Shown here: positions 26,674-35,568 of the stretch, piece after piece
How the letters are laid out: each line of letters opens with the position of its first letter
Position numbering within the stretch: the stretch's first letter is position 1
DNA from: Bradyrhizobium mercantei
GTDB lineage: Bacteria; Pseudomonadota; Alphaproteobacteria; Rhizobiales; Xanthobacteraceae
Assembly (NCBI RefSeq): GCF_001982635.1
Contig: NZ_MKFI01000005.1
Location: 330,479-394,478, forward strand
Direction: 5' to 3'
Length of the DNA: 64,000 bases
The notes under the pieces: generated by a model
What the model was told of the DNA's origin: nothing
Database searches by the model: none
What the model saw: only the letters and a program-made list of their open reading frames with translations
Made by a program: the position numbers and the translations under genes

Positions 26674-28868
26674 CGCCGCAGCACGGCGATCGTGCGGTTG
26701 GCGAAGGTCAGCCGCTCCGCCATCACGGAAACGAAATAGGTCAGCAGCTTCTGGCTGAGCTCGGGGTCCTCGTCGCGGAGTGCCGCGAACTGGTGGGTAT
26801 TCAGCACATAGAGCACGCTCGCCATCTCGGCCTGGATGGTCGCGCTGCGCGGGGTGTGTGCGACGAGGCCCATCTCGCCGATCGTGGTGTAACGGCCGAG
26901 GCTGCGCACCCGCGTGGTACGGCCGTCCTCGGCGGGCACCATGATGCCGACACGGCCGTCGAGGATGAAGTGCATGGAATCGGCGGCGTCGCCGGCGTGC
27001 ACGATGACGTCGCCGGCGTCGACCTCGATGCGCTGGCAGCGCCGGATCAGTTCGTCGGCATCGTTCTCGCTGTCGAGCATGCCGGCGAACCAGCCGCGCA
27101 GATCGGCCTCTTCCTGCGCCAGCTCCTGGTGCTGGGCAATGATCTGGTTCTCGCACCATTCCAGCGCGTGATCGAGCTCGTCGATCACGGCGACATCATC
27201 GGTGATGAAGTCGCTGGCGCGCAGCACCTGCTCCGCCTTCGCCGACAGATGCACCAGCACCAGCTCGACGCCGACCTCGTGCGCGCTGCGCTTGATCTGC
27301 GCAAAGCTGTAGGCCGCCGACGAATCGACGCCGGTGACGAGCTTGAAGTCGAACAGCAAATAGCGGCACTCCGCCTGCTCGCGCAGCAGCGCCTTGACGT
27401 GCTGGTAGAGCCGGTTGGCGGAGCCGAAAAACAGATAGCTTTGCAGGGTCAGTCCCTGAATCTTGCCGCCATGGGCCGACAGCACCTCGCGGTCGTCGCG
27501 CGAGCGATCCAGCGAGCTGCGATATTCCGAGCCGTCAAAGCCGTATTTGATCGCCTCTACCCGCGCCGCGCTCAACGCAAACGTGGCGCAGCCGATGATG
27601 ATTCCGATCAGGATGCCGGGCACGAAGCCCCAAGCCACGATGATGACGACGATCGCAAGCAGCGAGACATACTCGGTCTTCGACAGCCGCTTGCGCGACT
27701 CGATCATCCATTTGTGCAGCTGGTCGGCGCCGAGATAGATCAACAGCCCGCCGAGCACGAATTTCGGCATGTAGCCGAGCAGCTGCGGCGCCACGGCCAG
27801 CATCAAGAGCGAGATCGCCGCGACCGTCAGCCCGGACAGCCGGCCGCGGCCGCCGCTGGAGAAATTCAGGATCGAGCGGCTGACCGAGATGCAGCCGGCA
27901 TAGCCGGCCAGCGCGCCGGTCAGGATGTTGGCGAAGCCGGTGATGTTGAGCTCGCGCTCCAGATTGGCCTCGCGATGCACCGCGACTTCGATTCCGGTGG
28001 TGTTGAACAGCGTGCTCGCCGCGGTGACGAAGATGACCGCGATCATGTTGCCGAGCAGGTCCGGCACCGCCGACCACGGATATTGCGCAAGCTCGGCTGC
28101 GTGCCACGGCAGCATGAAGGTCGATGCCGGCGGCGGCTCGAAGGTCCAGCCGGTCAGGTGCGCTTCCTCGGGCGTGAGACCGATGATCCAGAAGGTGAGA
28201 TGCGCCACGATCACGCCGCCGACCAGGATGATCGGCAGGCCGAACGGGGTGCGCGAGCGGTGCCAGGTCAGATACAGCACCAGCGCCATGGCGCAGGCGG
28301 CGCTCAGCTCGGAGATCGTGATCATATTGGTGAAGTGGAACAGGGTGCTCAGCTGCACGGGATAACCCGTGATCACCCTGATTGCGCCGAGCACGATCAA
28401 TAGGCCGGTCGCCCCGAGGAACCCGCCGACCACGGGATATGGCACGTAGCGGATGGCGCGGCCGAACCGCGTCAGGCCGAGGCAGCACAGCACGATGCCG
28501 GTGACGATGGTCGCGAGCCCCAGCGTGATCAGCACCGGCGCAAGCAGCGGCGCCGTCGGATTGACGGCAGTGATGCGCTCGACCAGCGAGGCCATCAAAA
28601 TTCCCGTCACCGCCGCGGTGGAGGTGTCGGGTCCTGCGACCGCGAACGGCAGCGAGCTGCCGAGCGCGATCAGGGTCGCGAGCACCGCCGAGGAGATGAA
28701 GGTCGCCGCGACGCCGTATGACAGATAGGGCGACAATGGGCCGGCGAAGATCAGCAGCGCATAGGACAGGCCGAAGGTGATGCCGAGCACGCTGGCCGCA
28801 CCGCCGCCGAGAATGTCATGCATGGCCCGCCGCGCCCGCGAGCCGAAATAAAGCGACCGACTAATCAC
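26670..28868 (-). CDS. SulP-family anion transporter with STAS and cyclic-nucleotide-binding domains
   Basis: About 732 residues. The SulP membrane domain has 10-14 hydrophobic segments and begins near MHDILGGGAASVLGITFGLS. A STAS domain follows (LLFDFKLVTGVDSSAAYSF). The C-terminal cyclic-nucleotide-binding domain carries the phosphate-binding cassette GEMGLVAHTPRSATI, with the conserved E and R kept, so cAMP or cGMP binding is plausible. The substrate may be sulfate, bicarbonate or a dicarboxylate. The start is uncertain: GTG at 28868, with AGGA upstream, keeps the conserved SLYFGSRARRA; ATG at 28823 is the alternative. Confidence 0.88.
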   Translation of the reverse strand: MISRSLYFGSRARRAMHDILGGGAASVLGITFGLSYALLIFAGPLSPYLSYGVAATFISSAVLATLIALGSSLPFAVAGPDTSTAAVTGILMASLVERITAVNPTAPLLAPVLITLGLATIVTGIVLCCLGLTRFGRAIRYVPYPVVGGFLGATGLLIVLGAIRVITGYPVQLSTLFHFTNMITISELSAACAMALVLYLTWHRSRTPFGLPIILVGGVIVAHLTFWIIGLTPEEAHLTGWTFEPPPASTFMLPWHAAELAQYPWSAVPDLLGNMIAVIFVTAASTLFNTTGIEVAVHREANLERELNITGFANILTGALAGYAGCISVSRSILNFSSGGRGRLSGLTVAAISLLMLAVAPQLLGYMPKFVLGGLLIYLGADQLHKWMIESRKRLSKTEYVSLLAIVVIIVAWGFVPGILIGIIIGCATFALSAARVEAIKYGFDGSEYRSSLDRSRDDREVLSAHGGKIQGLTLQSYLFFGSANRLYQHVKALLREQAECRYLLFDFKLVTGVDSSAAYSFAQIKRSAHEVGVELVLVHLSAKAEQVLRASDFITDDVAVIDELDHALEWCENQIIAQHQELAQEEADLRGWFAGMLDSENDADELIRRCQRIEVDAGDVIVHAGDAADSMHFILDGRVGIMVPAEDGRTTRVRSLGRYTTIGEMGLVAHTPRSATIQAEMASVLYVLNTHQFAALRDEDPELSQKLLTYFVSVMAERLTFANRTIAVLRR

Positions 28869-28972
28869 GTTGAAAAAATGTCCTAAACTTTCGCCGCCAG
28901 TCGTAGACGAGCCCAGCGCAGGACCACAACAGGATTTTTGTGACAAGCGGTTCTCAACGCGTGCATTTTTCG

Positions 28973-28996
28973 CCGCTCCCGCTCCCGCTCCCGCTT
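28973..28996. repeat. Short tandem repeat of CCGCTC
   Basis: Three full units and one imperfect unit of CCGCTC run in tandem in the gap between the SulP gene and the MetX-like gene. No function is suggested. Confidence 0.8.
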
Positions 28997-29047
28997 GCGC
29001 GGGCGCCGGTACGCCGCGAGGCCCGTTCAATCGGGCATCACAGGTGT

Positions 29048-30094
29048 CTAACCGAGGCCATCCATGAACGCGCGCAACCGCGGCGCCCACTTGTGCGCGT
29101 CGCGGCCCGATGCCGAGTGGCCGTAGTCGCTGTCGAGCAGGAAGTAATCGGCGTCGACGCCGGCGCCCTTCAGCGCCGGCATCACCTGCTGCGCGAGCTC
29201 CGGCGGAAACAGTCGGTCGGTCCGCGACAGCACGTAGAGCAGCTTGGCCTTGATCTGTCCGAACTGCGCCGTCACGTCGAAGCCGCGCAGCGCCTTGGCG
29301 AGCGTCAGCAGCGAATTGGCGTCGAACCCTCTCGCCCATTCCGTCGCCTCGGCGCGGATCGCGGCCTCGATGTCGCCGGGATCGCTCAGCGTATCGCGCA
29401 GCCGCGTCTCGATGCCGTAGGTCTTCAAGGTTGCGGTACGGATCTGGATCATGCTTTCGAGCATGCCGCCGTGATCGTAATAATCGCCGCCGTTCCAGTT
29501 CGGATCCTGCGACAGCGTTGCCATTAAGCGTGCAACGTTGCCTTCGGCGCGCTCGCGCGGCACCAGCGGTGCAGTGACGACAGCGGCGATGCCGCGCATG
29601 GCGTCGGGATAGTTCACCGCCCATTGCAGCGCCTGGAATCCGCCGTAGGACGGGCCGACGATCGCGACCAGCTTCCCGATGCCGAGATCATCGAGCAGGG
29701 CGCGCTGGGTGGCGACGATGTCGCTGACGGTGATATCAGGAAAGCGTGATCCATAACGCCGGCCCGTCCGCGGATCGATGCTCGCCGCGTTGGTCGAGCC
29801 GTAGGACGAGCCCAGCATGTTCGGGCAGATCGCGAAGTAGCGGTTGGTGTCGACGGCCTTGCCGGGGCCGACGATCTCGCACCAGCTGCCTTCGCCGGTC
29901 GATCCGCCGGGATCGATCATCTGCGGCCCGCTGGTGTTGCCGTGGGTGACCAGCACGACATTGTCACGGTTCGGCGCCAGCGTACCGACGGTGCGGTACG
30001 CGATCGTGACTTCCGGCAGCACGCTGCCGTTCTGCAAGCGGACATCCGACGTGGTGAAGGTCTTCAGCTCGGTTGCGATCGATTGTTCGGTCAT
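29048..30094 (-). CDS. MetX-like alpha/beta hydrolase (homoserine O-acetyltransferase family)
   Basis: A 348-residue alpha/beta-hydrolase of the homoserine acetyltransferase family. It keeps the N-terminal HGNTSGPQMIDPGG oxyanion region, nucleophile S149 in VGPSYGGFQALQWAV, an acid in SRTDRLFPPEL, and a histidine in SDYGHSASGRDAH. Genuine MetX has GGSMGG around the serine and is usually nearer 380 residues, so an acyltransferase or esterase other than MetX is possible. No SAM-II riboswitch is seen upstream. It follows the crotonase gene by 72 bp on the same strand, with a hairpin between them. Confidence 0.8.
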   Translation of the reverse strand: MTEQSIATELKTFTTSDVRLQNGSVLPEVTIAYRTVGTLAPNRDNVVLVTHGNTSGPQMIDPGGSTGEGSWCEIVGPGKAVDTNRYFAICPNMLGSSYGSTNAASIDPRTGRRYGSRFPDITVSDIVATQRALLDDLGIGKLVAIVGPSYGGFQALQWAVNYPDAMRGIAAVVTAPLVPRERAEGNVARLMATLSQDPNWNGGDYYDHGGMLESMIQIRTATLKTYGIETRLRDTLSDPGDIEAAIRAEATEWARGFDANSLLTLAKALRGFDVTAQFGQIKAKLLYVLSRTDRLFPPELAQQVMPALKGAGVDADYFLLDSDYGHSASGRDAHKWAPRLRAFMDGLG

Positions 30095-30144
30095 TGTCTT
30101 GCTTTCGGAATGGCTGCGACAGCTCAGCACGTCGCCGGCAGGAA

Positions 30145-30165
30145 CGCAAAGGCGGGCGCTTTGCG
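30145..30165 (-). other. Hairpin between the crotonase and MetX-like genes
   Basis: CGCAAAG pairs with CTTTGCG around the loop GCGGGCG, directly after the crotonase stop. It has no T run, so it may be a weak terminator or mRNA-stabilising hairpin. Confidence 0.55.
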
Positions 30166-30166
30166 A

Positions 30167-30973
30167 CTAACCGTGCCCGCCCTCATTGCCGAAGGTGCCG
30201 TGACGGCCGACGCCCGAGGCAAAGCGGGTCGCACCCGCCAGCGTTTCGCCCGAGGCGATCACCTCAAGGCCGCCGCGCATCTCGTTCCGGATGGCCTCTT
30301 CCTCGTCGAGGTCCCACTGCCGCAGCGCCGACAGGCGGTCGGCACGCATGCAGTTCTGCGGGAATTTCGCGATGTCCTTGGCGAGCGCGATGGCGTGCGC
30401 GCGCGTCTCGCCCTTCGGCACCAGCCGGTTGGCGAGGCCCATGCGATGCGCCTCTGGGCCTGTGACCGGGCGTCCGGTGAGGATCAGGTCGATCGCCTGC
30501 GAATGGCCGATCAGCCGCGGCAAGCGGATGGTGCCGAGGTCGATCAGCGGCACACCGAAGCGGCGGCAGAACACGCCGAAGGTGGCGTCCTCGGCGACCA
30601 CGCGCATGTCGGCCCACAGCGCGAGCTCCATGCCGCCGGCGACCGCAAAGCCCTCGATCGCGGCGATCACGGGCTTCGAGAGCCGCAGCCGGCTCGGCCC
30701 CATCGGCGCGATCGTGTTGTGGCCGCCGACCTCGCGCTTCTTCTCGGGATCGCCCGTCGCCACCGCCTTCAGGTCGGCGCCCGCGCAGAAATAGCCGCCG
30801 GTGCCGGTGAACACCGCGACCGATGCGCTGGCATCGGCGTCGAACGCGAGGAACGCGTCATACAGTTTTCGCGCGGTGGCGCCGTCGACTGCGTTGCGGT
30901 TATGCGGACGGTTGATGGAGATGATGGTGATCGGACCATCGCGCTCGACGAGCACGGTATCGGCATCGGACAT
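30167..30973 (-). CDS. Enoyl-CoA hydratase/isomerase (crotonase family)
   Basis: A 268-residue crotonase. The oxyanion-hole glycines are in YFCAGADLKAVA and AIEGFAVAGGMELALWADM. The second catalytic acid position of hydratases is occupied by the region EDATFGVFCRRFGVPLIDLG, so hydratase or isomerase function is not certain. GGGAG lies upstream of the ATG. It precedes the MetX-like gene on the same strand; the two may share a transcript. Confidence 0.85.
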   Translation of the reverse strand: MSDADTVLVERDGPITIISINRPHNRNAVDGATARKLYDAFLAFDADASASVAVFTGTGGYFCAGADLKAVATGDPEKKREVGGHNTIAPMGPSRLRLSKPVIAAIEGFAVAGGMELALWADMRVVAEDATFGVFCRRFGVPLIDLGTIRLPRLIGHSQAIDLILTGRPVTGPEAHRMGLANRLVPKGETRAHAIALAKDIAKFPQNCMRADRLSALRQWDLDEEEAIRNEMRGGLEVIASGETLAGATRFASGVGRHGTFGNEGGHG

Positions 30974-31134
30974 GGGGCGCTCCCTGGGCTGTTCTTTTGT
31001 TGTGCCGGGAGAGTGACATCAGTGGCGAGGTGCGCGCAATCCCGCGACGGAAAGTGCAATTCCGTCAGGCGGGCAAAGGGAGACGCGCGTCCTTCTCTCC
31101 CCGTCATCCCGCGCAAAGGCTTCGCCTTGTAGCT

Positions 31135-31231
31135 GGAGGTGCGAGCGGAGCGAGCCTCGAAGGATGCACGGCCACCAGCGGGGCCGTCGACCCTTCGAGA
31201 CGGCCGCGTTGCGGCCTCCTCAGGGTGACGG
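31135..31231. repeat. Palindromic intergenic repeat, family A, copy 2
   Basis: Contains GGAGGTGCGAGCGGAGCGAG then CCTCGAAGGATG, as in copy 1 at 7144-7258. The distal arm (CCTCCTCAGGGTGACGG) has diverged. It lies between the purC stop and the crotonase start. Confidence 0.8.
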
Positions 31232-31253
31232 TGATGGGTTGGAAGGACCTCGG

Positions 31254-32168
31254 CTAAATCTTCAGCTCGCTTCCGGTCACGCGGCGATACGCCTCGAGAT
31301 ACCGCTTGCTCGTCGCATCCACCACGCTGTCCGGCAGCGGCGGGGCCGGGGCGTCGCCGTTCCAGCGGCCGGCGCGGCGCTCGACGTCGAGATAGTCGCG
31401 CAGCGGCTGCTTGTCGAAGCTCGGCTGCGGCTGGCCGGGCTTGTAGGCATCGACCGCCCAGAAGCGCGACGAATCCGGCGTCATCACCTCGTCGATCAGG
31501 ATGATGCGGCCGTCCTGGTCGCGCCCGAATTCGAATTTCGTGTCCGCGATGATGATGCCGCGGGCGCGGCTGGTCTGCTCGCCATAGCCATAGACATCGC
31601 GCGCCATCTTCTCGAGCGTCGCGGCGACGTCGGGACCGACGATCTCGCGCACCCGCGCGACGGTGATGTTCTCGTCATGGCCGGCCTCGGCCTTGGTCGC
31701 CGGGCTGAAGATCGCGGGCTCGAGCTTCTGGCTCTCCACCAGGCCCGCCGCGAGCTTCTCGCCGGCAAGGGTGCCTTCGGCCGCGTATTCCTTCCAGGCG
31801 GAGCCGGAGATGTAGCCGCGGATCACGCATTCGATCGGAAACACCGTGGTCCGCTTGCACAGCATCGCGCGGCCGATGATGTCGGCGCGATGGTTCTTCA
31901 GCTCGGGCACCGCGCGGATGATCTCGTCGGCATCGGCGCTGATCATGTGGTGCGGCACGGTGCCTTCGAGCTGCCGGAACCACCAGGCGCTGATCTGGGT
32001 CAGCACCGCGCCCTTCATCGGAATGGTCTCCGCCATCACCACGTCGAATGCCGAGATGCGGTCGGTGGTGAGCAGCAGCACGCGATCGTCGCCGACGGCG
32101 TAGATATCGCGCACCTTGCCGCGGCCGATCCGGGGCAGGGGCAAATCGCTGGATAGCATCGCGGTCAT
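31254..32168 (-). CDS. purC: Phosphoribosylaminoimidazole-succinocarboxamide synthase
   Basis: A 304-residue SAICAR synthetase. It starts MTAMLSSDLPLPRIGRGKVRDIY and carries the family signatures FPIECVIRGYISGSAWKEY and GIIIADTKFEFG, plus LIDEVMTPDSSRFW. It joins aspartate to CAIR in purine synthesis. The length fits the longer Ade1-like type rather than the 240-residue form usual in bacteria. The ATG at 32168 is preferred; the frame is open to 32213 but runs into the pirin terminator hairpin. It is separated from pirin by that terminator, so it has its own promoter. Confidence 0.95.
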   Translation of the reverse strand: MTAMLSSDLPLPRIGRGKVRDIYAVGDDRVLLLTTDRISAFDVVMAETIPMKGAVLTQISAWWFRQLEGTVPHHMISADADEIIRAVPELKNHRADIIGRAMLCKRTTVFPIECVIRGYISGSAWKEYAAEGTLAGEKLAAGLVESQKLEPAIFSPATKAEAGHDENITVARVREIVGPDVAATLEKMARDVYGYGEQTSRARGIIIADTKFEFGRDQDGRIILIDEVMTPDSSRFWAVDAYKPGQPQPSFDKQPLRDYLDVERRAGRWNGDAPAPPLPDSVVDATSKRYLEAYRRVTGSELKI

Positions 32169-32195
32169 GGCGTGGGTCTTTCTGGCTGGCTTCTC

Positions 32196-32232
32196 AAAGA
32201 CGTACGCCCGCACACGAGGCGTGCGGGCGTAC
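32196..32232 (-). terminator. Intrinsic terminator after the pirin gene
   Basis: A perfect 12 bp stem GTACGCCCGCAC / GTGCGGGCGTAC with loop ACGAGGC at 32202-32232, followed on the minus strand by TCTTTGAG. It separates pirin from purC. Confidence 0.85.
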
Positions 32233-32252
32233 AGATTATTACAGGAATTAGC

Positions 32253-33170
32253 TCACTCCGGCAGCGGAATGAACTCGTGTTCGTGGGGAACCTGGGCGAA
32301 ACGCCCGGTTTTCCAGTCCTGCTTGGCCTGCTCGATCCGCTCCTTCGAGGAGGAGACGAAATTCCACCAGATGTGGCGCGGCCCTTCCAGGGCGTCGCCG
32401 CCCAGGAACATCATCCGGGTCGGCCGCAGCGTCTTCACGGTGATGCGGTCGCCGGGCCGGAAGATCAGGAGCCGCGGCCCCTCATGGCGATCGCCCGCGA
32501 TCTCGACCTCGCCGTCGACGAGATAGATCGCGCGCTCCTCGTGGTCGGGGTCCAGCGGAACCGAGGTGCCGGCCTGCGCGGTGACCTCGGTATAGAACCA
32601 GGGCGAGACCATGCTGACCGGCGAGGAGATGCCGAACGCCGAGCCCGCGATCACCCGCGCGGTGAAATCGCGCTCGGAGATCATCGGCAAATCGCCCGCG
32701 CCGTAGTGCTGGAACGAGGGCGCGATCTCCTCCTTGCCGGCAGGCAGCGCGATCCAGCTTTGCAGGCCCAGCATCTTCTGGCCGTCGCGGCGCTGCACGT
32801 CGGGGGTGCGCTCGGAATGCGCGATGCCGCGGCCCGCGGTCATCAGGTTCATCGCGCCGGGCTGGATCTCCTGGATGTTGCCCTCGCTGTCGCGGTGCAT
32901 GATGCTGCCGTCGAACAGATAGGTGACGGTGGCAAGGCCGATATGCGGATGTGGCCGCACGTCCATGCCCTTGCCGGCGAGGTACTGCACCGGGCCGAAA
33001 TGGTCGAAGAAGATGAACGGCCCGACCATCTGCCGCTTGCCGTGCGGCAGCGCGCGGCGCACCGCGAAGCCGTCGCCGAGATCGCGCGTGCGCGGCACGA
33101 TGATCAGATCCAGCGCGTCGCAGGTCTTGGCGTCGCCGAGTTCGGGATCGGTCGAGGGCTGCCAGCTCAT
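32253..33170 (-). CDS. Pirin-family protein
   Basis: A 305-residue bicupin. The N-terminal cupin contains the metal-site histidines in DVRPHPHIGLATVTYLFDG and AHSERTP. The C-terminal pirin domain has EERAIYLVDGEVEIAG. Bacterial pirins include quercetin dioxygenases and redox-linked regulators, so the role is open. It is a single gene closed by a strong terminator. Confidence 0.9.
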   Translation of the reverse strand: MSWQPSTDPELGDAKTCDALDLIIVPRTRDLGDGFAVRRALPHGKRQMVGPFIFFDHFGPVQYLAGKGMDVRPHPHIGLATVTYLFDGSIMHRDSEGNIQEIQPGAMNLMTAGRGIAHSERTPDVQRRDGQKMLGLQSWIALPAGKEEIAPSFQHYGAGDLPMISERDFTARVIAGSAFGISSPVSMVSPWFYTEVTAQAGTSVPLDPDHEERAIYLVDGEVEIAGDRHEGPRLLIFRPGDRITVKTLRPTRMMFLGGDALEGPRHIWWNFVSSSKERIEQAKQDWKTGRFAQVPHEHEFIPLPE

Positions 33171-33209
33171 GGAAAGTCTCCTTCTCTTTTGACGCGATCG
33201 TACTCTCTA

Positions 33210-33379
33210 TCCGTCGTCCCGGCCAAGCCAACGGGTCGGCGCGACGCGCCACCCGATGACAGGCTCCGCGCGAGCCGGGACCCATAACCACAAATGCTTA
33301 TGTTACGAAGGCTGGGGACCCAGCCCTGCGTACCAGACGATAACGGTGGTTATGGGTCCCTGCTTTCGCAGGGACGACG
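33210..33379. repeat. Palindromic intergenic repeat, family B, copy 1
   Basis: GGGACCCATAACCAC at 33277-33291 and its exact reverse complement at 33346-33360 are set within a larger frame of GTCGTCCCGG and TGCTTTCGCAGGGACGACG. A second copy is at 37438-37560. It lies between the pirin and GNAT genes. Confidence 0.85.
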
Positions 33380-33440
33380 ATATGCTTTTGGCGCGTGCGC
33401 ACGCGTGATAACAGAGCAATCTTGGAAACCGGAGCTGCCG

Positions 33441-34016
33441 ATGGTTTCTCTGATCAGGCCCGGCGCAAAACTGTTGCAGGTCGATGGTCCCGTGATCGAG
33501 ACCGCGCGCCTCATCCTGCGGCCGTGGCGCGCGTCCGATATCGCCGAGAATACGCGGATGCTGTCCGATCCCGAAACGGCGCGCTTCATCACGCCGGATC
33601 ATCAGCCCATCACCTCGGAGCTGAAGGGCTGGCGCAACGCCGCCGTCATCTCCGGCCATTGGGCGCTGTATGGCTTCGGCATGTTCGCGGTCGAGGAGAA
33701 ATCCTCCACCCGCTATATCGGCCGCGTCGGCCCGTATTGTCCGCCTGAGTGGCCGGGCTTCGAGGTCGGCTGGGGCATCGCCAGGGAGTGCCGCGGCAAG
33801 GGCTACGCGGTGGAGGCGGCGCGCGCCGCGATCGACTGGGTGTTCGCCACTTTCACCCTCGACCGCATCATCCACTGCATCGATCCGGCTAATGTGGCGT
33901 CGCAGGCCGTGGCGCGGCGGCTCGGGGCTGACAATGAGGGCCCGGGCAAGCTCGAGGGCGAGATCGTCGATATCTGGGTCACGACGCGCGAGCGCTGGCG
34001 CCGCGATCCGGCTTGA
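33441..34016 (+). CDS. GNAT-family N-acetyltransferase (RimJ/RimL type)
   Basis: A 191-residue acetyltransferase. VIETARLILRPWRASDI is the typical RimJ/RimL opening, and ARECRGKGYAVEAARAAIDW is the acetyl-CoA motif A. ANVASQAVARRLGADNEG follows. The start at 33441 has GGAG six bases upstream; the frame is open to 33294 but runs into repeat B. The substrate is unknown. Confidence 0.88.
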   Translation: MVSLIRPGAKLLQVDGPVIETARLILRPWRASDIAENTRMLSDPETARFITPDHQPITSELKGWRNAAVISGHWALYGFGMFAVEEKSSTRYIGRVGPYCPPEWPGFEVGWGIARECRGKGYAVEAARAAIDWVFATFTLDRIIHCIDPANVASQAVARRLGADNEGPGKLEGEIVDIWVTTRERWRRDPA

Positions 34017-34069
34017 AAAACGCCGCCTGAGCGACGATTGTTCGGCGGACCCGGAGATCCTTTCGACCG

Positions 34070-35131
34070 ATGACATTGGCCGCAACCGAACTCTGCCTGC
34101 GCGCCGCCGCCGTGACGCTGCTGCTGGTGCTTGCGGCCTCGATGTTTGCGGATTTCCGCAAGGTGCTGGCGGGGCGGCTCGTGATCGCCTTCGCGCTCGG
34201 CGCGGCCGCGCACGCTGTGACCGCGTCGATTGGCGCCGGGCCGCCGATCTCGATCTGGCACGCGCCGCTGATCGCGCTTGCGACCGGCGACATCGTGGTG
34301 TTCTGGCTGTTCACCCGCGCGCTGTTCGATGACGCCTTCGCCTTGCGCTGGTGGCACGGTCTGATCTGGATCGCGGTGGTCGCGTTCAGCTTCGTCAATT
34401 GCATGTGGATCGCGCCCGGCGGCCACGCGCAGGCGGCGATTACCACGGTCAATCTGCTGGTGCTGGTCTTCATCGCGCTTGCCGTGGCGCAGACCATCGG
34501 ATCATGGTCGGCGGATCTGGTCGAGCGCCGCCGCCGTGTCCGTGTCTTCATCGTCGTGGCCTCTGCGCTGTACGGCGGCATGAACGCGCTGCTGCAGATC
34601 GCGTATGCCGGCAGCCGTATGACCGTGGAGTGGGCCAATTTGCTCAACATGGCCGTGCTCGCCGCCATAGTCGCTGGTATCACCTGGTCGATGATGCGTA
34701 TCGACGGCGCCGATCTGTTCGCCGCGCCGGTCGAGCCCGTCATTGTCAATGCGCAGCCGGCCGCGATGGAAGAGGCCGCCGACCAGAAACTGGTCAATGC
34801 CCTGATGCGCCTGATGGCGGACGAGCGGATCTATCGCCAGGACAACGTCACCATCGGCACCTTGGCGACCCGGCTGAAGATTCCCGAATACCGGCTGCGG
34901 CGCCTGATCAACCAGCGGCTCGGCTACCGCAATTTCAACGTCTTCCTCAACAACCACCGTATCGAGGAAGCCAAGGCCGCGCTCGCCGATCCCGCCCAGG
35001 CCGAAGTCCCCGTCATCACCATCGCGATGGATGCCGGCTTCCAGTCCCTCGGCCCCTTCAACCGCGCCTTCAAGGCGACCACCGGCGTCACCCCGACGGA
35101 GTACCGGAAGCTGAAGGCGAGCGCGGCGTAA
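34070..35131 (+). CDS. Membrane-anchored AraC-family transcriptional regulator
   Basis: 353 residues. The N-terminal half has about six or seven hydrophobic segments (from AAAVTLLLVLAASM to LAAIVAGITWSMM, residues 10-210). The C-terminal AraC DNA-binding domain (about 245-350) has a first helix-turn-helix in TIGTLATRLKIPEYRLRRLI and a second ending AMDAGFQSLGPFNRAFKAT, then TGVTPTEYRK. It is likely to sense a membrane or extracellular signal directly. It follows the GNAT gene by 53 bp on the same strand. Confidence 0.88.
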   Translation: MTLAATELCLRAAAVTLLLVLAASMFADFRKVLAGRLVIAFALGAAAHAVTASIGAGPPISIWHAPLIALATGDIVVFWLFTRALFDDAFALRWWHGLIWIAVVAFSFVNCMWIAPGGHAQAAITTVNLLVLVFIALAVAQTIGSWSADLVERRRRVRVFIVVASALYGGMNALLQIAYAGSRMTVEWANLLNMAVLAAIVAGITWSMMRIDGADLFAAPVEPVIVNAQPAAMEEAADQKLVNALMRLMADERIYRQDNVTIGTLATRLKIPEYRLRRLINQRLGYRNFNVFLNNHRIEEAKAALADPAQAEVPVITIAMDAGFQSLGPFNRAFKATTGVTPTEYRKLKASAA

Positions 35132-35568
35132 GGCACCGCTGATATGAAGGACGCACCGGCGGCAGGTCCTCCCTTAGGGGCCCGCGAGGGGTGCCTGCAC
35201 GATTTCGGAATATTGGAAATATATTCCTGAGTTGCCCGATGTGTCAAGTTTGCCCTGTCGAACACCGGCAGCCGCCAGGTCCTTTGCATGGGGTTGTTTT
35301 CGATATTTTGGCGAGCACGCCTGCGGCGGCAGGGCAGTGTCGATGCCGTTGCGCCTCAAACCTCATATGCGATTGTCCGACTTGATGTGCGTCCCTCACC
35401 AGGGGGAAAGGCAAGCAGGCCCAGCCGGCGTTGTAATCACTGCACAATTCCAAAATCGGCGAGCCTCATCTAACCTTCGACCAGCCCGATTTCCAAATCC
35501 GGCGAGCCCTTTCGCCTCCGCTCCTGCTTCCTCCCGCCAACGCACTCTTGCATGCCCGGAGGACACAA
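35132..35568. other. Intergenic region with dispersed repeat
   Basis: 437 bp between the AraC-type gene and the serine hydrolase. It contains the family G repeat (35201-35312) and beyond it plain sequence. Open frames across it have no recognisable protein sequence. Confidence 0.65.
35201..35312. repeat. Dispersed 112 bp repeat, copy 2 (family G)
   Basis: It matches 15017-15127 almost end to end and in the same orientation. Both copies end in GCATGGGGTTGTTTTCGATA followed by TTTTG. The main differences are in the middle (AATAATGCCGCT against ATATATTCCT, and TCGTCG against TTGCCC). Confidence 0.85.

Noticed and set aside
28869..29624. N-terminal extension of the SulP frame toward 29624
   Set aside because: The extension overlaps the MetX-like gene on the same strand in another frame and is not SulP-like; the conserved region begins near 28868.
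30095..30166. SAM-II riboswitch upstream of the MetX-like gene
   Set aside because: The pseudoknot core expected for SAM-II is not present; only a simple CGCAAAG/CTTTGCG hairpin is seen.
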